Positions 33,716 through 44,429 of a DNA stretch of 64,000 nt are shown here, piece by piece (within the stretch, counting starts at the first letter, position 1; each line of letters opens with the position of its first letter). The notes beneath the pieces are model-generated. The model was not told where the DNA came from and did not search any database. It was given only the letters and a program-made list of their open reading frames with translations. Source of the stretch: Acanthosepion lycidas (Eukaryota; Mollusca; Cephalopoda; Sepiida; Sepiidae); assembly GCA_963932145.1 (NCBI GenBank), contig OZ010588.1, positions 104,344,550 to 104,408,549 of the forward strand. The letters are read 5' to 3'. The position numbers were made by a program, and so were the translations under genes.

Positions 33716-33755
<40 letters not shown>
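33716..33755. repeat. (TA)n microsatellite
   Basis: About 40 bases of TA. Confidence 0.95.
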
Positions 33756-33759
<4 letters not shown>

Positions 33760-33760
<1 letters not shown>

Positions 33761-35200
33761 ACTCGTATTTGAGCAGGCGCTCTGTTTACTTATTAAAATT
33801 ATATTTATTTATTTTCACCTACCGGCCTGAATAGTGGCAGATTGTATCTTGCCGTGTTTTGTTACTAGTTGGGTTTTTTGATTCTTAGAAAGTGTCGATT
33901 TTTAGTCCATTCTTAACGCATAAAAATTTACTGAAAACTATTCCTAAGAACAACCTCATAGCTTTCAAACGAGCTAAAATATCATATTACATTGTTTTAA
34001 ATATGCGGATTATGTAATATTGCATCTTTTCAGATTAACGAAAAGTGGTTGGTGTAACATCAAGCGCAATAATAACGAATCTAACCAAATGCCCGTCTTA
34101 CGAACATGTCCCTTAACAATAATTTAACTTCAGGCGGACGATGCTATTTGATTTATGGTAACTGGATTTTTGGCGATTGCCTTATTAGTTTTCTGTCGTT
34201 CGATATTGTCGAACCTTTATCGCAGTTGCCTTTCGATTAGGATCAAAGTGTAGTATCTGCTTTGCTCTCCGGCAGATAAACTGCATTTTGTCTCTCAATT
34301 GTGCTTTTGTCTTTGGAGAGAGCGCAACTCACTTGTGTCCGTTTGCCGACAGAGTGCAACTGAAAATATTATTCAGAGGTACTCGGTTTAGAAAACAGCT
34401 GTCCACGGCAGTATCTCCACTCATTGCACTAAAGAGTACGGGGGTCGGTAATATTACCGATACCAGCGCAACTAGATTGACTAGACAATACATGTTACTT
34501 TGATAGTCTGAAGGTGGCGGGTCCGAAGAGAAGTTTCTTGTGGAAGGAATCAGTGGCACATTCCGACCAACCTAATATGTCAGCGCTTGCGTAATGTTTA
34601 CGCATATTTATTCTCAACAGATCTATAGTGCGTGTAAGGCCGTCGGTACATCGCTAAAGACAAAAAAAAAAAAAAAAAAAAAAAATCAAAGTCTGTTTCC
34701 AAGTAAACCAATCATCTTCTCTTTTCTTTTCCGCAGCATTTGGTGAAATCGAAGTTCCAATTTTACGAAGAGGTCTTAGTACTTTGACCTTTTGAGGCTA
34801 GGCCTCAGAGAAAAAAATATTTTTCTTCCTCACTTGTGAAAGGTTATACATTTAATGTTTACTCATTTTTATTCTTCGCTAGTTGCTGGATGGTAACGGG
34901 GGTTTCGATCAATAACTTATTTTTTCCTGAAAGTAATTATATGTTGCTAAGGATATTATGATAATTAGATCTATAATACTTTTCATCTATTTCCTTAATT
35001 TGTTCCTTTCTGTGTACGTACATTACGCATTCATTGTATCTTCTAATGTCTAATCGACTCCTTATCGAGCTGCTAAACCACACCCGTCCAGCGTTATAAA
35101 CAGAGCCTTGCCCGAGGTGTTACGGTTTCAAGATTGTTAAGTTTGGATGAATCTTCAGGATTGGAGCAACCTAGATGTTCTATAGTTTGTGATTGATCGC
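33760..35200. other. no recognisable gene
   Basis: Two overlapping chance-like frames at 34288-34559 and a poly-A run at about 34660-34685. No family recognised. Confidence 0.4.
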
Positions 35201-35208
35201 ATTGGCAG

Positions 35209-35574
35209 GTGGCGATCAACGTCGGTGTCATATGTGCTTTTCAGAAGGTTGATCCTAGTGACCAACAGCTGCTCAAAGGCGATTTAGTCAGGACCAGAAG
35301 GGCCAGGCATCATTGGAGTCAGGGGTGGTATAGGATTGAGAGAGGGCCTGTGTTCCATGTTTTTAAGGTGGCTGCTCTACAGGGACAGATGCTGACTAAT
35401 GTAACAGAGAGAGGTATACACCTACATGAACGCACACACGCAAATATAACTGTTATTGACTGGAAGTGGAAACGGTGTTTATATATCAAAGTACAATTTG
35501 GGTTAAGATGTGTGTTTACCGATGAGAAACACGATCTCAGGACAGGAGGCGATGTTTTAAACCTGGGTCACTAG
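35209..35574 (+). CDS. 121-codon ORF, unrecognised
   Basis: The frame MAINVGVICAFQKVDPSDQQ continues to ...DLRTGGDVLNLGH and a TAG at 35572-35574. Composition is plausible for a protein (Trp, His, Arg present; no low complexity) and it lies in a locally GC-richer patch. It could be an exon (there is a CAG/GT-like string at 35205-35210), a retroelement remnant or chance. No motif is recognised. Confidence 0.25.
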   Translation: MAINVGVICAFQKVDPSDQQLLKGDLVRTRRARHHWSQGWYRIERGPVFHVFKVAALQGQMLTNVTERGIHLHERTHANITVIDWKWKRCLYIKVQFGLRCVFTDEKHDLRTGGDVLNLGH

Positions 35575-35759
35575 TAAACAGTGGGGATGGGTGAGATACT
35601 TGGTTTTGTTTAACAGTATTTGTTTTGATTAAAAGGTTGAATCAATGTTTAGATATCCCAAAGTATAATTTTGGTGAAGAGAGAAGAACTCGTGATTGAG
35701 AAAGTATAAAATAATATTCAGAGAATTATTTCTCCACTCTTGCCTATATACTTTGTATC

Positions 35760-36115
35760 TTTAAATGTTTAATTAATGTTGTAGACATAATTCTATGAAA
35801 TTCAGAGAATTCTGCCTAAATGAAGATTTTGTATAATATTCTTCTTGTCTTTTGCTTTATTCGTTCCAGTCTATGAACGTTATGTCTTATTTGCACCTTC
35901 AAATATATTACTCCTAAAGTGAAAGACGACATTCTCTAATAGTCAGAGCATTATATGTTATACTGTCATTGTATCGTCTAATATCTAATCTATAAAGTAG
36001 TAGACAAGATTCTGTAATATTCAGAGCATTATATATGTTATACTGTCATTGTATCATCTAATATTTGATCTACAAAAGGCTAGACAGAATTCAATGATAT
36101 TTAGATCATTATTTT
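35760..36115. repeat. diverged tandem repeat of about 78 bp
   Basis: ATTCTCTAATAGTCAGAGCA (about 35931) and ATTCTGTAATATTCAGAGCA (about 36009) start two similar units, both continuing TTATACTGTCATTGTATCRT then CTAATAT. Weaker versions lie near 35790-35815 and 36087-36110. Confidence 0.7.
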
Positions 36116-36439
36116 ATAATTAAATGATCATATTCTATATTATTCTTGTTTAACTCAAAGGAGACGAGACAGAAATGACACTTTTGGTTTGATGAGCGGG
36201 TAAAGGAAAAAAAGATGGAAAGAATAATAAATGGAAGATAGATGGTTATCATTTTTTATATATCTATGTATTGTGTGAGTGTTAGCTTCTGCGGGAGACA
36301 GAGAGAGGAAAAGAAGAGAAACCAAGCGCGCAGAGCGTGAAACAAACCTACTCGGGAGGAGAGTGTTGAGAAATTTATATCCCCAAACCATTGCATGCAT
36401 TGGGAAACTATGGCAGACAGAAATGAATCTTAGTCTGTT

Positions 36440-36699
36440 CATCTCCCCCCTCTCTTTCTCTCTCTCTCTCTATCTATCTATCTATTCATCTCTCTCTCTA
36501 TATATATCTATCTGTCTGTCTCTCTCTAAGTGTCTTAGTCTGTTCATATGTATCTATCTCTGTTCTTCTCTCTCCCTCTCTCTGTATCTATCTATCTGTT
36601 TCTCTGTTTATCTCTCTCTGTATCTATCTATCTGTCATTCTACCTGTCTGTTCATATCTCTCTCTCTGTCTCAGTCTGTTCATATGTATCTATCCCTGT

Positions 36700-36763
<64 letters not shown>

Positions 36764-36817
36764 CTGTTTGTTCATATTTCTCTCTCAGTTTGTTCATATG
36801 TATCTATCCCTGTTCAA

Positions 36818-36881
<64 letters not shown>

Positions 36882-36935
36882 CAGTCTGTTCATATGTATC
36901 TATCTCTGTTCATATCTCTCTATCTATCTAGGCAG
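36440..36935. repeat. compound (CT)n / (TCTA)n microsatellite
   Basis: Nearly 500 bases of CT, TCTG and TCTA repeats, interrupted several times by AGTCTGTTCATATGTATCTA or a variant, which itself recurs at about 36537, 36675, 36788 and 36885. It generates the 221-codon and 127-codon LSLSLYLS frames. Confidence 0.95.
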
Positions 36936-37225
36936 AGAGTTTGACCAGCACAGCTGAAGACGAATCTCCAACTGCAGGATATCTACCAACCGCCCCACGC
37001 GGTCAGATATGACATAAGGCCGAATTTAATGTCGGATATCCGAGCTCGTAGGCTATGCCGAAAATTCCCCGTAGGCCCTGTATAAAACGGGGTCGGGTAT
37101 CTGTTTTCCGAGACGAGACTCTGCCCTTTGATATAGCCTTGTCTGGAGATCCTCTATACCCGGTTGCAGAGAGGTTGACCAGCACTGATGGAGACGAATC
37201 TCCAACTGCAGACCAACATACAGTA
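36931..37225 (+). repeat. direct repeat of about 55 bp, two copies
   Basis: GGCAGAGAGTTTGACCAGCA with GACGAATCTCCAACTGCAG (36931-36980) recurs as TGCAGAGAGGTTGACCAGCA with the same GACGAATCTCCAACTGCAG (about 37163-37212). Between them lies GC-rich sequence with repeated AGGCC/GGTATC strings. Function unknown. Confidence 0.65.
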
Positions 37226-37364
37226 TTTACTACTGTATTTATGTGAATGGAGACATACCCATTATCGTCCGTCGGTATGCTACAACACATTTTGCCAGTA
37301 AGCAGCTTTTGAGTTGACTTTTTTTTTAGAGCTGCTCGTCGTTTTCTAATATTATATATATATA

Positions 37365-37650
37365 CAATTACATTACAATATATTAAATAAACTATGAAAT
37401 CTCCACAAATATTCTTAAATGCCTATAATTGGTAAAAGAAGCCATTGGTTTATACCAACGGCTTCCCATACTTAATACTTCACGTTTTCACTGTCGCGTG
37501 GTCATGTGTGACGTCATGAGCGGTGCGATTTTCGCTTCCAGCGTCCTATATGCACGAGTTTGTCGTTGCTTGGAAATCTGCCATGGAAACAGAAACAGAC
37601 TATCATCACATTCTTGTCCGTGTATTGCTTAATATATTGTAATGTAATTG
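37365..37650. mobile_element. MITE-like element with 22-bp perfect terminal inverted repeats
   Basis: CAATTACATTACAATATATT at 37365 (arm to 37386) is matched by its exact reverse complement at 37629-37650. The 240-bp interior has a hairpin (GAAGCCATTGGTTTATACCA then ACGGCTTC, about 37439-37466) and a full CRE palindrome TGACGTCA (about 37509). No protein is encoded. The family is not recognised and no clear target duplication was found. Confidence 0.6.
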
Positions 37651-37653
37651 TCA

Positions 37654-37684
37654 TCTTTGATAATGGCTTATGTAAGCCGAAAGC
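37654..37684 (+). ncRNA. stem-loop motif, TGATAA-stem-GAAAG type
   Basis: TTTGATAATGGCTTATGTAA then GCCGAAAGCTT: GGCTT pairs with AAGCC around an ATGT loop, followed at once by GAAAG. Same layout as the motif at 22333, 29776-29806 and 38412-38440. Transcription is not shown. Confidence 0.35.
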
Positions 37685-37827
37685 TTAGGATTAAAAAATA
37701 TGTATCAATATTGTGATTTTCTTTCTTCGTTTAATGACAATGTTATTAAGCTTATCAGTCGATATGAAAAGAATTTACATAAAATAAATAGATAACACTT
37801 GTCTATATTATTTAATGAAATATGCAT

Positions 37828-37829
<2 letters not shown>

Positions 37830-37861
<32 letters not shown>
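37830..37861. repeat. (TA)n microsatellite
   Basis: About 30 bases of TA. Confidence 0.95.
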
Positions 37862-37864
<3 letters not shown>

Positions 37865-38200
37865 TGTTCATATCTATTTCATTGTCCATTTTGCGGTGTC
37901 AGTGTTCATGCTGAACAATTCGAATTAGTTGAATTTCCATTGTAGGCAGGCGAAAGTGGCATCTCTTAGAAGAAAATATGAATACGACATCTTGCGTGTG
38001 TTCAGGGCAAGAGAAAACAATTACTATTGTTACGTTATCACGCTGACAATATTGATTTAATTGAAGAAAATACGTTAACTTTTTTGGCGGGTTGTAAGCA
38101 GCAGTCACTAACAACGAGACAAATAACCTAGAACCGAAAACAGGCCATAAAATATGTTTGTGTCGTGTGCCAACAATGAACAAAAAACAATACACACAAA

Positions 38201-38202
<2 letters not shown>

Positions 38203-38257
<55 letters not shown>
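38203..38257. repeat. (TA)n microsatellite
   Basis: About 54 bases of TA. Confidence 0.95.
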
Positions 38258-38259
<2 letters not shown>

Positions 38260-38411
38260 TCTCAGGTTTCGTTAAATAATTTAGACACGTTCTGTCTACT
38301 TAATTTCGATAAGATCCTTTCATATTCGTGAATAAGCTTTTTTTTGTGCTGTTATTAAAAGACAAGAGGAAAACCATGTGCTGGATCATATTGTATTTAT
38401 TCCGAGTAGTT

Positions 38412-38442
38412 TCGACATAGCATAATGTCATCATCAGGGTAT
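38412..38442 (-). ncRNA. stem-loop motif, CTGATGA-stem-GAAAC type
   Basis: Minus strand: CCTGATGATGACATTATGCT then ATGTCGAAACTA. GACAT pairs perfectly with ATGTC around TATGCT. An AATAAATA string follows GAAAC by 7 bases, as it follows by 5 bases in the units at 14758-15050. Probably a Penelope-like element terminus. Confidence 0.4.
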
Positions 38443-38720
38443 TGTTAAATATAGAGTAACTATTCAGTGTTCATGGTTGTGAACGACAAAAATTGTTGTT
38501 GTTATCTGAAGATTACTATTTTTATATGTGGAGTCACGAACGCTGTGTCATCGCTGGTTGCTAGACACCATTTAAGGGAGGTAACTAGGTATTCTGTAGA
38601 AAAGTTCCGGACTTAATATCGAAGAGGTTGGGATTGTGAAAGAAACAGGATTGATCGGAATATGAACTTGTTTTGGAGATTTCTTTTTCCCGGCCGGAAA
38701 CCGCTAGACTATCTGTGCAT

Positions 38721-38722
<2 letters not shown>

Positions 38723-38798
<76 letters not shown>

Positions 38799-38815
38799 AT
38801 ATATATATATATAAT
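38723..38815. repeat. (CA)n(TA)n microsatellite
   Basis: CA repeat of about 28 bases followed by about 60 bases of TA with one TGTG interruption. Confidence 0.95.
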
Positions 38816-38819
38816 AATA

Positions 38820-39400
38820 AAAAAGGTTCAAACACTAATATTACATGGTTATAATTTATTACATTGGAATCGTAATCACGATCCAATTCATCAGACCTAC
38901 AAGTTCAAAAAGAAATCGGAAAATATAACTCCGGGTATAAAAAACAAAATTTAACAGAAACATGTTTTAAAGAGAGGAGTTAAATAAAATTAAATTTTAA
39001 ATCCTACCTTCACCTTTAGGCCTTCGACTTATACGGCGGGTATAAAATGCAAACCTTTACCACCGAGTTGTAAACAAGTGGAACAACACTCGTAAAATTA
39101 CTGAATACCACTTACCATAACTCCAGCAGACTGCTACAAATATATCGCACTAAGATTTGTTAGTGAACATATTTGTCATATTAATACAGAAATTAATATA
39201 AAATAATATTAAAATAGTAACATAAATTCATTATGCTATTAACGCTAGAACACCCATCATGTCCAGCTGCTTATACACTTACCGAAGCGCCGTTTAGCTC
39301 AGGCGGACATTCAATCAAGTAGGTATGGTGTCAGTAACATCTGTACAATTTCATATAAAATCATAATTAATTTAATTTCACCGTAAAAGCTGTGCAATTA
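38820..39400. other. no recognisable gene
   Basis: AT-rich; no ORF or repeat family recognised. Confidence 0.4.
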
Positions 39401-39405
39401 TGGTA

Positions 39406-39485
39406 TTAGGTTGGTGCAAAAATAATGTCGGTTTTTGACGTTAAAAAATACGTCAAAAACCGACATTATTTTTGCACCAACCTAA
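39406..39485. mobile_element. MADE1-like 80-bp mariner MITE, copy 1
   Basis: TTAGGTTGGTGCAAAAATAA begins the left arm, and its exact reverse complement ends the element. The two 36-base arms are perfectly complementary around an 8-base loop (TAAAAAAT). TA lies on both sides (39404-39405 and 39486-39487), the expected mariner target duplication. The total of 80 bp and the TTAGGTTGGTGCAAAA terminus match the known layout of the human MADE1 MITE of the mariner Hsmar1. The inner arm here is GTTTTTGACGT. If transcribed, the RNA would be a near-perfect hairpin. Confidence 0.9.
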
Positions 39486-40379
39486 TACAACATTATTTTA
39501 AAGGTTACTTGAAAGTTACCGTATTGCATTCTTGATTAAAATCTTAACTCTGATTTTAAAAACATTACTGTAACACATACATACAGTATTTTATAAATTT
39601 TAACACCAAGGTTATTTTCTTCACAATAAAACCTTAAAAGTTTAAAATCCTTCAAAATCTTGCCGTTCATCATCTATGTTTGTGGTTCACCTGTACGGTC
39701 GGTATAGGCCTAATTCAGAGTTTAGAGCTAAAAATCGACTTGTACACCAGGTCGATTTGTATGCCGCAATTTACGGGATATACGTCGATAGTAATCAATA
39801 TGTTTAATTAAGTGATATATCCTTGCAACAAATATATACGTCGACAACAGGCAATGTAAATTTCAGAATGACGTTTAAATTCGTCCCCAACAGGGAGGGA
39901 GGGATATTGACTCGCGAAACTGCTTGTCCTTGAACATTGAATCGTGTTTAAGACTTTAGCGTTGGAAATAAAAATCATTACTTTTGATCCGTTAACCGTG
40001 TCCCTGATATTCAAACCACCTTCATCGTCACGATTTGCTTATTTGCAATAAATTAATTTTTTGGGAGGTGGGGGATAAAAAATCAATTGTTATAGAATCT
40101 TAAAAAGACAAGTTAACGATAAGAGAATATCTGGATGTTTTGCGATCTTTGTTTCTTCAACTGCACAAAAAGCTTAACTGATTTCCGGACAAACACTTGT
40201 TTACGACCTATTGTCAAAATTTGAACTTGCGCATCATTTTGGCACAATTCTGTTGACCAAAGTTGGCCGGTATTTCCGAGAAAATATCTGGGATAAATTC
40301 TTAGCATCAACAACCATCAAAATGTTTTCACACAATTTCTATGATCTTACTCTATGTATTCAATCATATTCTTTATGTG

Positions 40380-41090
40380 TCGTGTCTCTTCAGGATATTG
40401 GTGATAATGGCTCTCCACAATTTCCTGTCCTTTGTAGCTCTTAATAAATTTTTCTGTTTATTATCTTTCCTAAACGTCGTTCCGCTATCCATTTACTCAA
40501 GCTCACAATATTATACATTGTTTTCCTCTGTCCCTCTTGCCCTTAATCTGTCCTGTGTGTATCAGATTTTCCGAACCCACTTTCCTCATTATGTGCACTA
40601 GAAATTTCAACTCTCACTTTCTGATTTTAAGTTTGGCTTTGTTTCCATTTTCTCTAAAAATTCGTCGTTGCTCACATATTCAGTGCATGCTATCCTCCGC
40701 ATCCTTCTGTAGAACCACATTTCTGCTGCTTCAAGTCCCTTCTTCATCTTTGTGGAGATTGTCCAGCATTCATTGCTATATAGGAGGAAAGTTCAGTACT
40801 CTTAGCTTTGTTTCTAAGGTAGTATTCTGTTAGTTAATACTCTGCTTAGCTTTTGGAAAGCATCTTTCTGTATCCCAATGCGCCTTCAGATTTCAGTGTC
40901 GCATTCTACGTCCTCTGTTAGAACACTTCTCAGATATTTAGATTTTTTTAAAATACTTTTTTGATTTTCGTATCTCCGGTTTGCATATTTTTGTGCTCAT
41001 CTTTTTGCTAACAACCATGCATTCTGTCTTCTTGTAGTTAATATTTAATTCTTCCTTCTCGCTTTCCTTAAAGCCTTCAAAGGTTTTGGC
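40380..41090 (-). mobile_element. RTE/CR1-like LINE C-terminal fragment
   Basis: Minus strand: ECWTISTKMKKGLEAAEMWF then YRRMLRIACTEYVSNDEF (about 40780-40660), ending with RATKDRKLWRAIITNILKRH (about 40440-40385). It matches the C-terminal domain at 23240-23590. An upstream KMSTKICKPEIRK-like piece near 40990 belongs to the pre-C-terminal region. Stops and frameshifts present. Confidence 0.7.
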
Positions 41091-41329
41091 AAAATGTTTC
41101 ATTCATATACTATCCTCTTTATTAGAAGAATCACCGAAAAATTGAAGGGTTCGCGCCGTTTTCAAAACTAATTTAATAACTCACTACAGGCCAGAGGGAC
41201 TTCATCTTCGGGAAGAGTGTTTTATCATATATTCAAAAATAGTAATATTAATAAGGTAATTAACCGATTACTACACAAAGCACTTTTTGTCTAACATAAC
41301 TTGCTGGTTAATGGTAATCTCAGAGCTAG

Positions 41330-41540
41330 CGGATTTTCCATTGGTGTGAATTAAGTTCCACTCGAACAGCTTCTTTCCTCGTACCTCCGCTCTGTGGAAC
41401 CAACTCCAAAGAGAATGGTTTCCCGATCACTACAAACTTAACCTGTGTAAGTCTAGTGTTAACCGTTATCTTTTCCACATATCCGCACTAACTGTGCCTC
41501 TTACTCGGTAACCATTTTCCGGGCCTTTGTACAGGGTTAA
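41330..41540 (+). mobile_element. Jockey-like LINE C-terminal fragment
   Basis: Reads KFHSNSFFPRTSALWNQLQR then EWFPDHYKLNLCKSSVNRYL (about 41350-41475), fitting the RKFYSNSSFSRLWNSLP...RFKYNVNCL end of the LINE C-terminal domain at 63257-63784. Only the last part is present. Confidence 0.6.
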
Positions 41541-41609
41541 CCTCACAGTAGGAAAAAAAAAATATACTCCCACTCTAAAATAATTGGATGTTATGCCTTA
41601 ACGGCATAT

Positions 41610-41780
41610 AACGAGATAATGTCAGCAAGACGTAATGCTCGCCTGAAGTGAAAGAGAAAGAACAGACTTTAGAAAAACCGGAAAACCAATTCTAAACATT
41701 AAACACGGGATAAACCTCTTCTCCTGTTCAAAAAATCTGGAAGGAGTATGAATCGGATAGTTTCAGCCTCCCTGCTTAGT
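41610..41780. repeat. dispersed repeat R1, copy 2
   Basis: GAGATAATGTCAGCAAGACG, ACTTTAGAAAAACCGGAAAA, AAACACGGGATAAACC and TCTGGAAGGAGTATGAATCG match the copies at 43130-43300 and 58440-58650 closely. Confidence 0.7.
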
Positions 41781-42169
41781 AGAAGTTAATTAAACCAAAG
41801 AAGGCATGAAACTTACAAAATATTAAAGTGGCCACCGTTCCTTTAGACTATAATGTATAAATACATAGCCTTATTGATCAGACATCAAATTATTTTCCTT
41901 TAGGAAACGAAGGACAGTTTTGTATTCTATCTTATAACGTCCAGTATTTTTGACAAGTTTTTATTCATAGCCTCCAAATATTCAATGACCAAATTGCTTT
42001 TCCGGACACTCTATGACATTATGACTATAACCTAAACTGTGTATTCCATTACAAAAGAACGATCCCTGTTTTAACCCGATTGTTTCATAATAATCTGAAT
42101 GTGACCCATCTGGGGAAGCCGCTATATTTTCTTGGCTGAACTCATGTTTGTCAAACTCTTTTATTTATG

Positions 42170-42690
42170 TTTGTTTTTAATCATTTCCCTCCCCCCAACC
42201 AAGACGTTAATGACCGAAATACGCAAGTGGTTATTGAGATCGAAGGAAAACGAGAAAGAACAAATACAGAGCAGCATTCAGAAAGACCGAGGATGGTGAT
42301 TGATGTTGCATTTAAAGTTTTGAAGACCGGAAAGCAAGAAGTCGGAACAGAGTTCAACAGGCAAGATGTACGAGAGAAGAAACTATTAGAGTAAATTCTT
42401 CATGGCTACATCTAACTATTTCAACAGTAAAATGATGAGACCTAACAGCCAATCTAGTACTACACTTAAATTAAGGTGGTTGAGGTACCAAGGAGAAAAA
42501 CTCAGTAGAACTATTGTCATGAAACTATTTATAGAAAAGACACAGGGAAGTTATGTCAGGACAGTGGGAGGAGAATCAAGCCGAGATGACAACTCAAAAC
42601 GTATAGTATTACAAACCCTTCTTCGGATTTTGTCCAGAATCTCGAGATATATATTAAGAGCACCAGCCCAGTGTGGCAGCAATATTTAAT
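42170..42690 (-). mobile_element. Jockey-like LINE C-terminal fragment
   Basis: Minus strand reads IYLEILDKIRRRVCNTIRFE (about 42660-42600) and later NFKCNINHH near 42310, the two ends of the LINE C-terminal domain, with frameshifts between. It ends at a GTCATTAACGTC-type string near 42200. Directly followed on the right by the 5S/tRNA SINE piece at 42690. Confidence 0.65.
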
Positions 42691-43060
42691 GGTTAAGCAA
42701 CGTCGAGCCGGGTTAGTATCTATATGGGTTACCGCTGGCAGATACTCGGAGAGACGAGTTCCAATTTGAGGCAGTTTCTTTACATTCACTTACACGCAAA
42801 TGCTCTTAGGATAGGTATGAATTCGCCTCACATTTTCATATTCGCCTCATACTGTTAGGTTGGTGCAAAAATAATGTCGTTTTCTCACATATGTTACTAT
42901 GTGAGAAAACGACATTATTTTTGCACCAACCTAATCTTAAATACATAGCAGGGGGGTATGGATGAAATAGTATGGCTTGTATCAGTAAATCATTATGATC
43001 GACAAAATATTCTTACAACCTTAAACTATTTTTCGGTTTTAAATAACCTGAAAAAGGTTG
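42690..43060 (+). mobile_element. chimeric 5S rRNA/tRNA SINE, 5'-truncated copy with a nested MITE
   Basis: Begins with the 3' half of 5S rRNA (GGTTAAGCAACGTCGAGCCG, then GGGTTAGTATCTATATGGGT, 42692-42752). Continues GAGACGAGTTCCAATTTGAG (tRNA B-box part) and CATTCACTTACACGCAAATG (SINE body). The 80-bp MADE1-like palindrome interrupts the body at 42855-42934. The tail (AAATCATTATGATCGACAAA, TATTCTTACAACCTTAAACT, TTTAAATAACCTG) recurs at 47215-47340 and 52550-52660. The order is the same as in the copies at 47340-47590 and 48187-48480. Confidence 0.7.
42855..42934. mobile_element. MADE1-like 80-bp mariner MITE, copy 2
   Basis: Same outer 25 bases as copy 1 (TTAGGTTGGTGCAAAAATAA...), same 80-bp length, and two 37-base arms perfectly complementary around TGTTAC. 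The inner arm is TTTTCTCACATA, unrelated to the GTTTTTGACGT of copy 1. Flanks are TG and TC, so no intact TA duplication. Confidence 0.9.
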
Positions 43061-43129
43061 ATTTTTTTCACAATGGTGTTCACTCTGTACAAGACTCAAG
43101 AGAGTCTCGATGTAGAGTTCCAGTTTAAG

Positions 43130-43300
43130 AGGCACCACCCCAAGCAAGGAGATAATGCCACCAAGACGCAAGTCTCGCCGGAAGTAAAAGAGAAGGAAAA
43201 GACTTTAGAAGAACCCGGAAAACTAATTCTAAACAGGAAACACGGGATAAGCCTTTACTCATGTTCAAAAGACCTGGAAGGAGTCTGAACCGGACCATAA
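43130..43300. repeat. dispersed repeat R1, copy 3
   Basis: AAGCAAGGAGATAATGCCAC, CAAGACGCAAGTCTCGCC, CCCGGAAAACTAATTC and AAACACGGGATAAGCC match the copies at 41610 and 58440. The 76-codon frame over it (43058-43288) is not considered a gene. Confidence 0.7.
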
Positions 43301-43652
43301 AAGCCGTAAAAACATTTCAATCAATTAATCAATCAATCAATAAATCAATAAATATTCACTTCACTAACAATTCGTAGATTTATAAACGTGCAAGATGGCT
43401 TCTCGCTTGAAAAACAAACACTGGGACAACACTGTGAACCAACTTTTCAAGCAGCCATTATATATGCACATAACGTTATTATTAATCTTTGACTGTTGTT
43501 CTCCTTCAGATAAAAGTTTTTTTCTTTCAAGATATGAACAACAAATTGGAGAATATTAACATCAAACAAATTATTTTACAATGATGTTCGCAATATACAA
43601 GAGCCACTCGAAGTAGAGAGATAAAGAGTAAGAGACTGCGTTTATGAATATA

Positions 43653-43931
43653 GTGATTTTCTTAGAATAGCTTAGATGTGGAAAAAGGCTGAAAGTATGG
43701 CGCACCCATTGAGAATTGAACTCACCACTCAGTCGTAATTGTTCTAGCGAGACAAGCTTGCTAACCATTACACCACGTCAAATTGTCAAATGATGCTCTA
43801 GGTGTAGTTTAGATGTGATACAAGGCTGAAATTATGGGGCACCTAGTGATGATCTAATTCCCTACTCAGTCTTAAATTGTTCTAGCGAGACAATCTTGCT
43901 AACCATTACACCGCCTCGAGGTGACCCTGAA
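43653..43931 (-). mobile_element. dimeric tRNA-like SINE (family B), reverse orientation
   Basis: Two family B units head to tail: GTAATGGTTAGCAAGC-like heads (reverse complement) near 43780 and 43905, each with a TGAGTAGTGAGTTC-type B box and the TTGTGCCACATC-type tail (here TTGTATCACATC in one unit). The pair is flanked by TTTATGAATATA at 43641-43652 and 43932-43943, a 12-bp target-site duplication around the whole dimer. Confidence 0.8.
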
Positions 43932-44429
43932 TTTATGAATATATGTGGGGAAGAGAACGGTTAAGCTTAGACCTTGAACAGGTTAAGTTTGTAGTGATCT
44001 GGGAATCATCCTTTTGGGTGTCGATACCATGAAGTGGCGGTTCGTGGGTAAAAGGCTGCTTGAATGGAACATACATCTGAATGGAATACGAAGAGAATGA
44101 TGGTAGTTCGTTACAATGTGTGTGACATAGAGGGTCTTAGCCGTGAAGGCAAGAACCACTGGAACTAAAGAATACAGTTAGGTTGAAGTCTTTCCATGGA
44201 AATAGCGTCAAAACAGCAAGTGGCTTGTGACATTTCACCTATGAAAAAGAGCATATAAAATAATTTGTCATCCACATGGACCTAGATACGCTTTGGGACT
44301 CTATCGAGACTAATAAGTGCAACCTGTGCAGCTCCTGTCCCCATATGGCAGCAGTAAATCATTTTCAGTCTAATTTGGCTCTTGTAAAGCTACAGGATAG
44401 CAGGAGTGGGCCGGGTACTTACTAGAATG

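Noticed and set aside
36279..36944. 221-codon frame, one of the longest in the window
   Set aside because: Almost all of it translates the (CT)n/(TCTA)n tract at 36440-36935.
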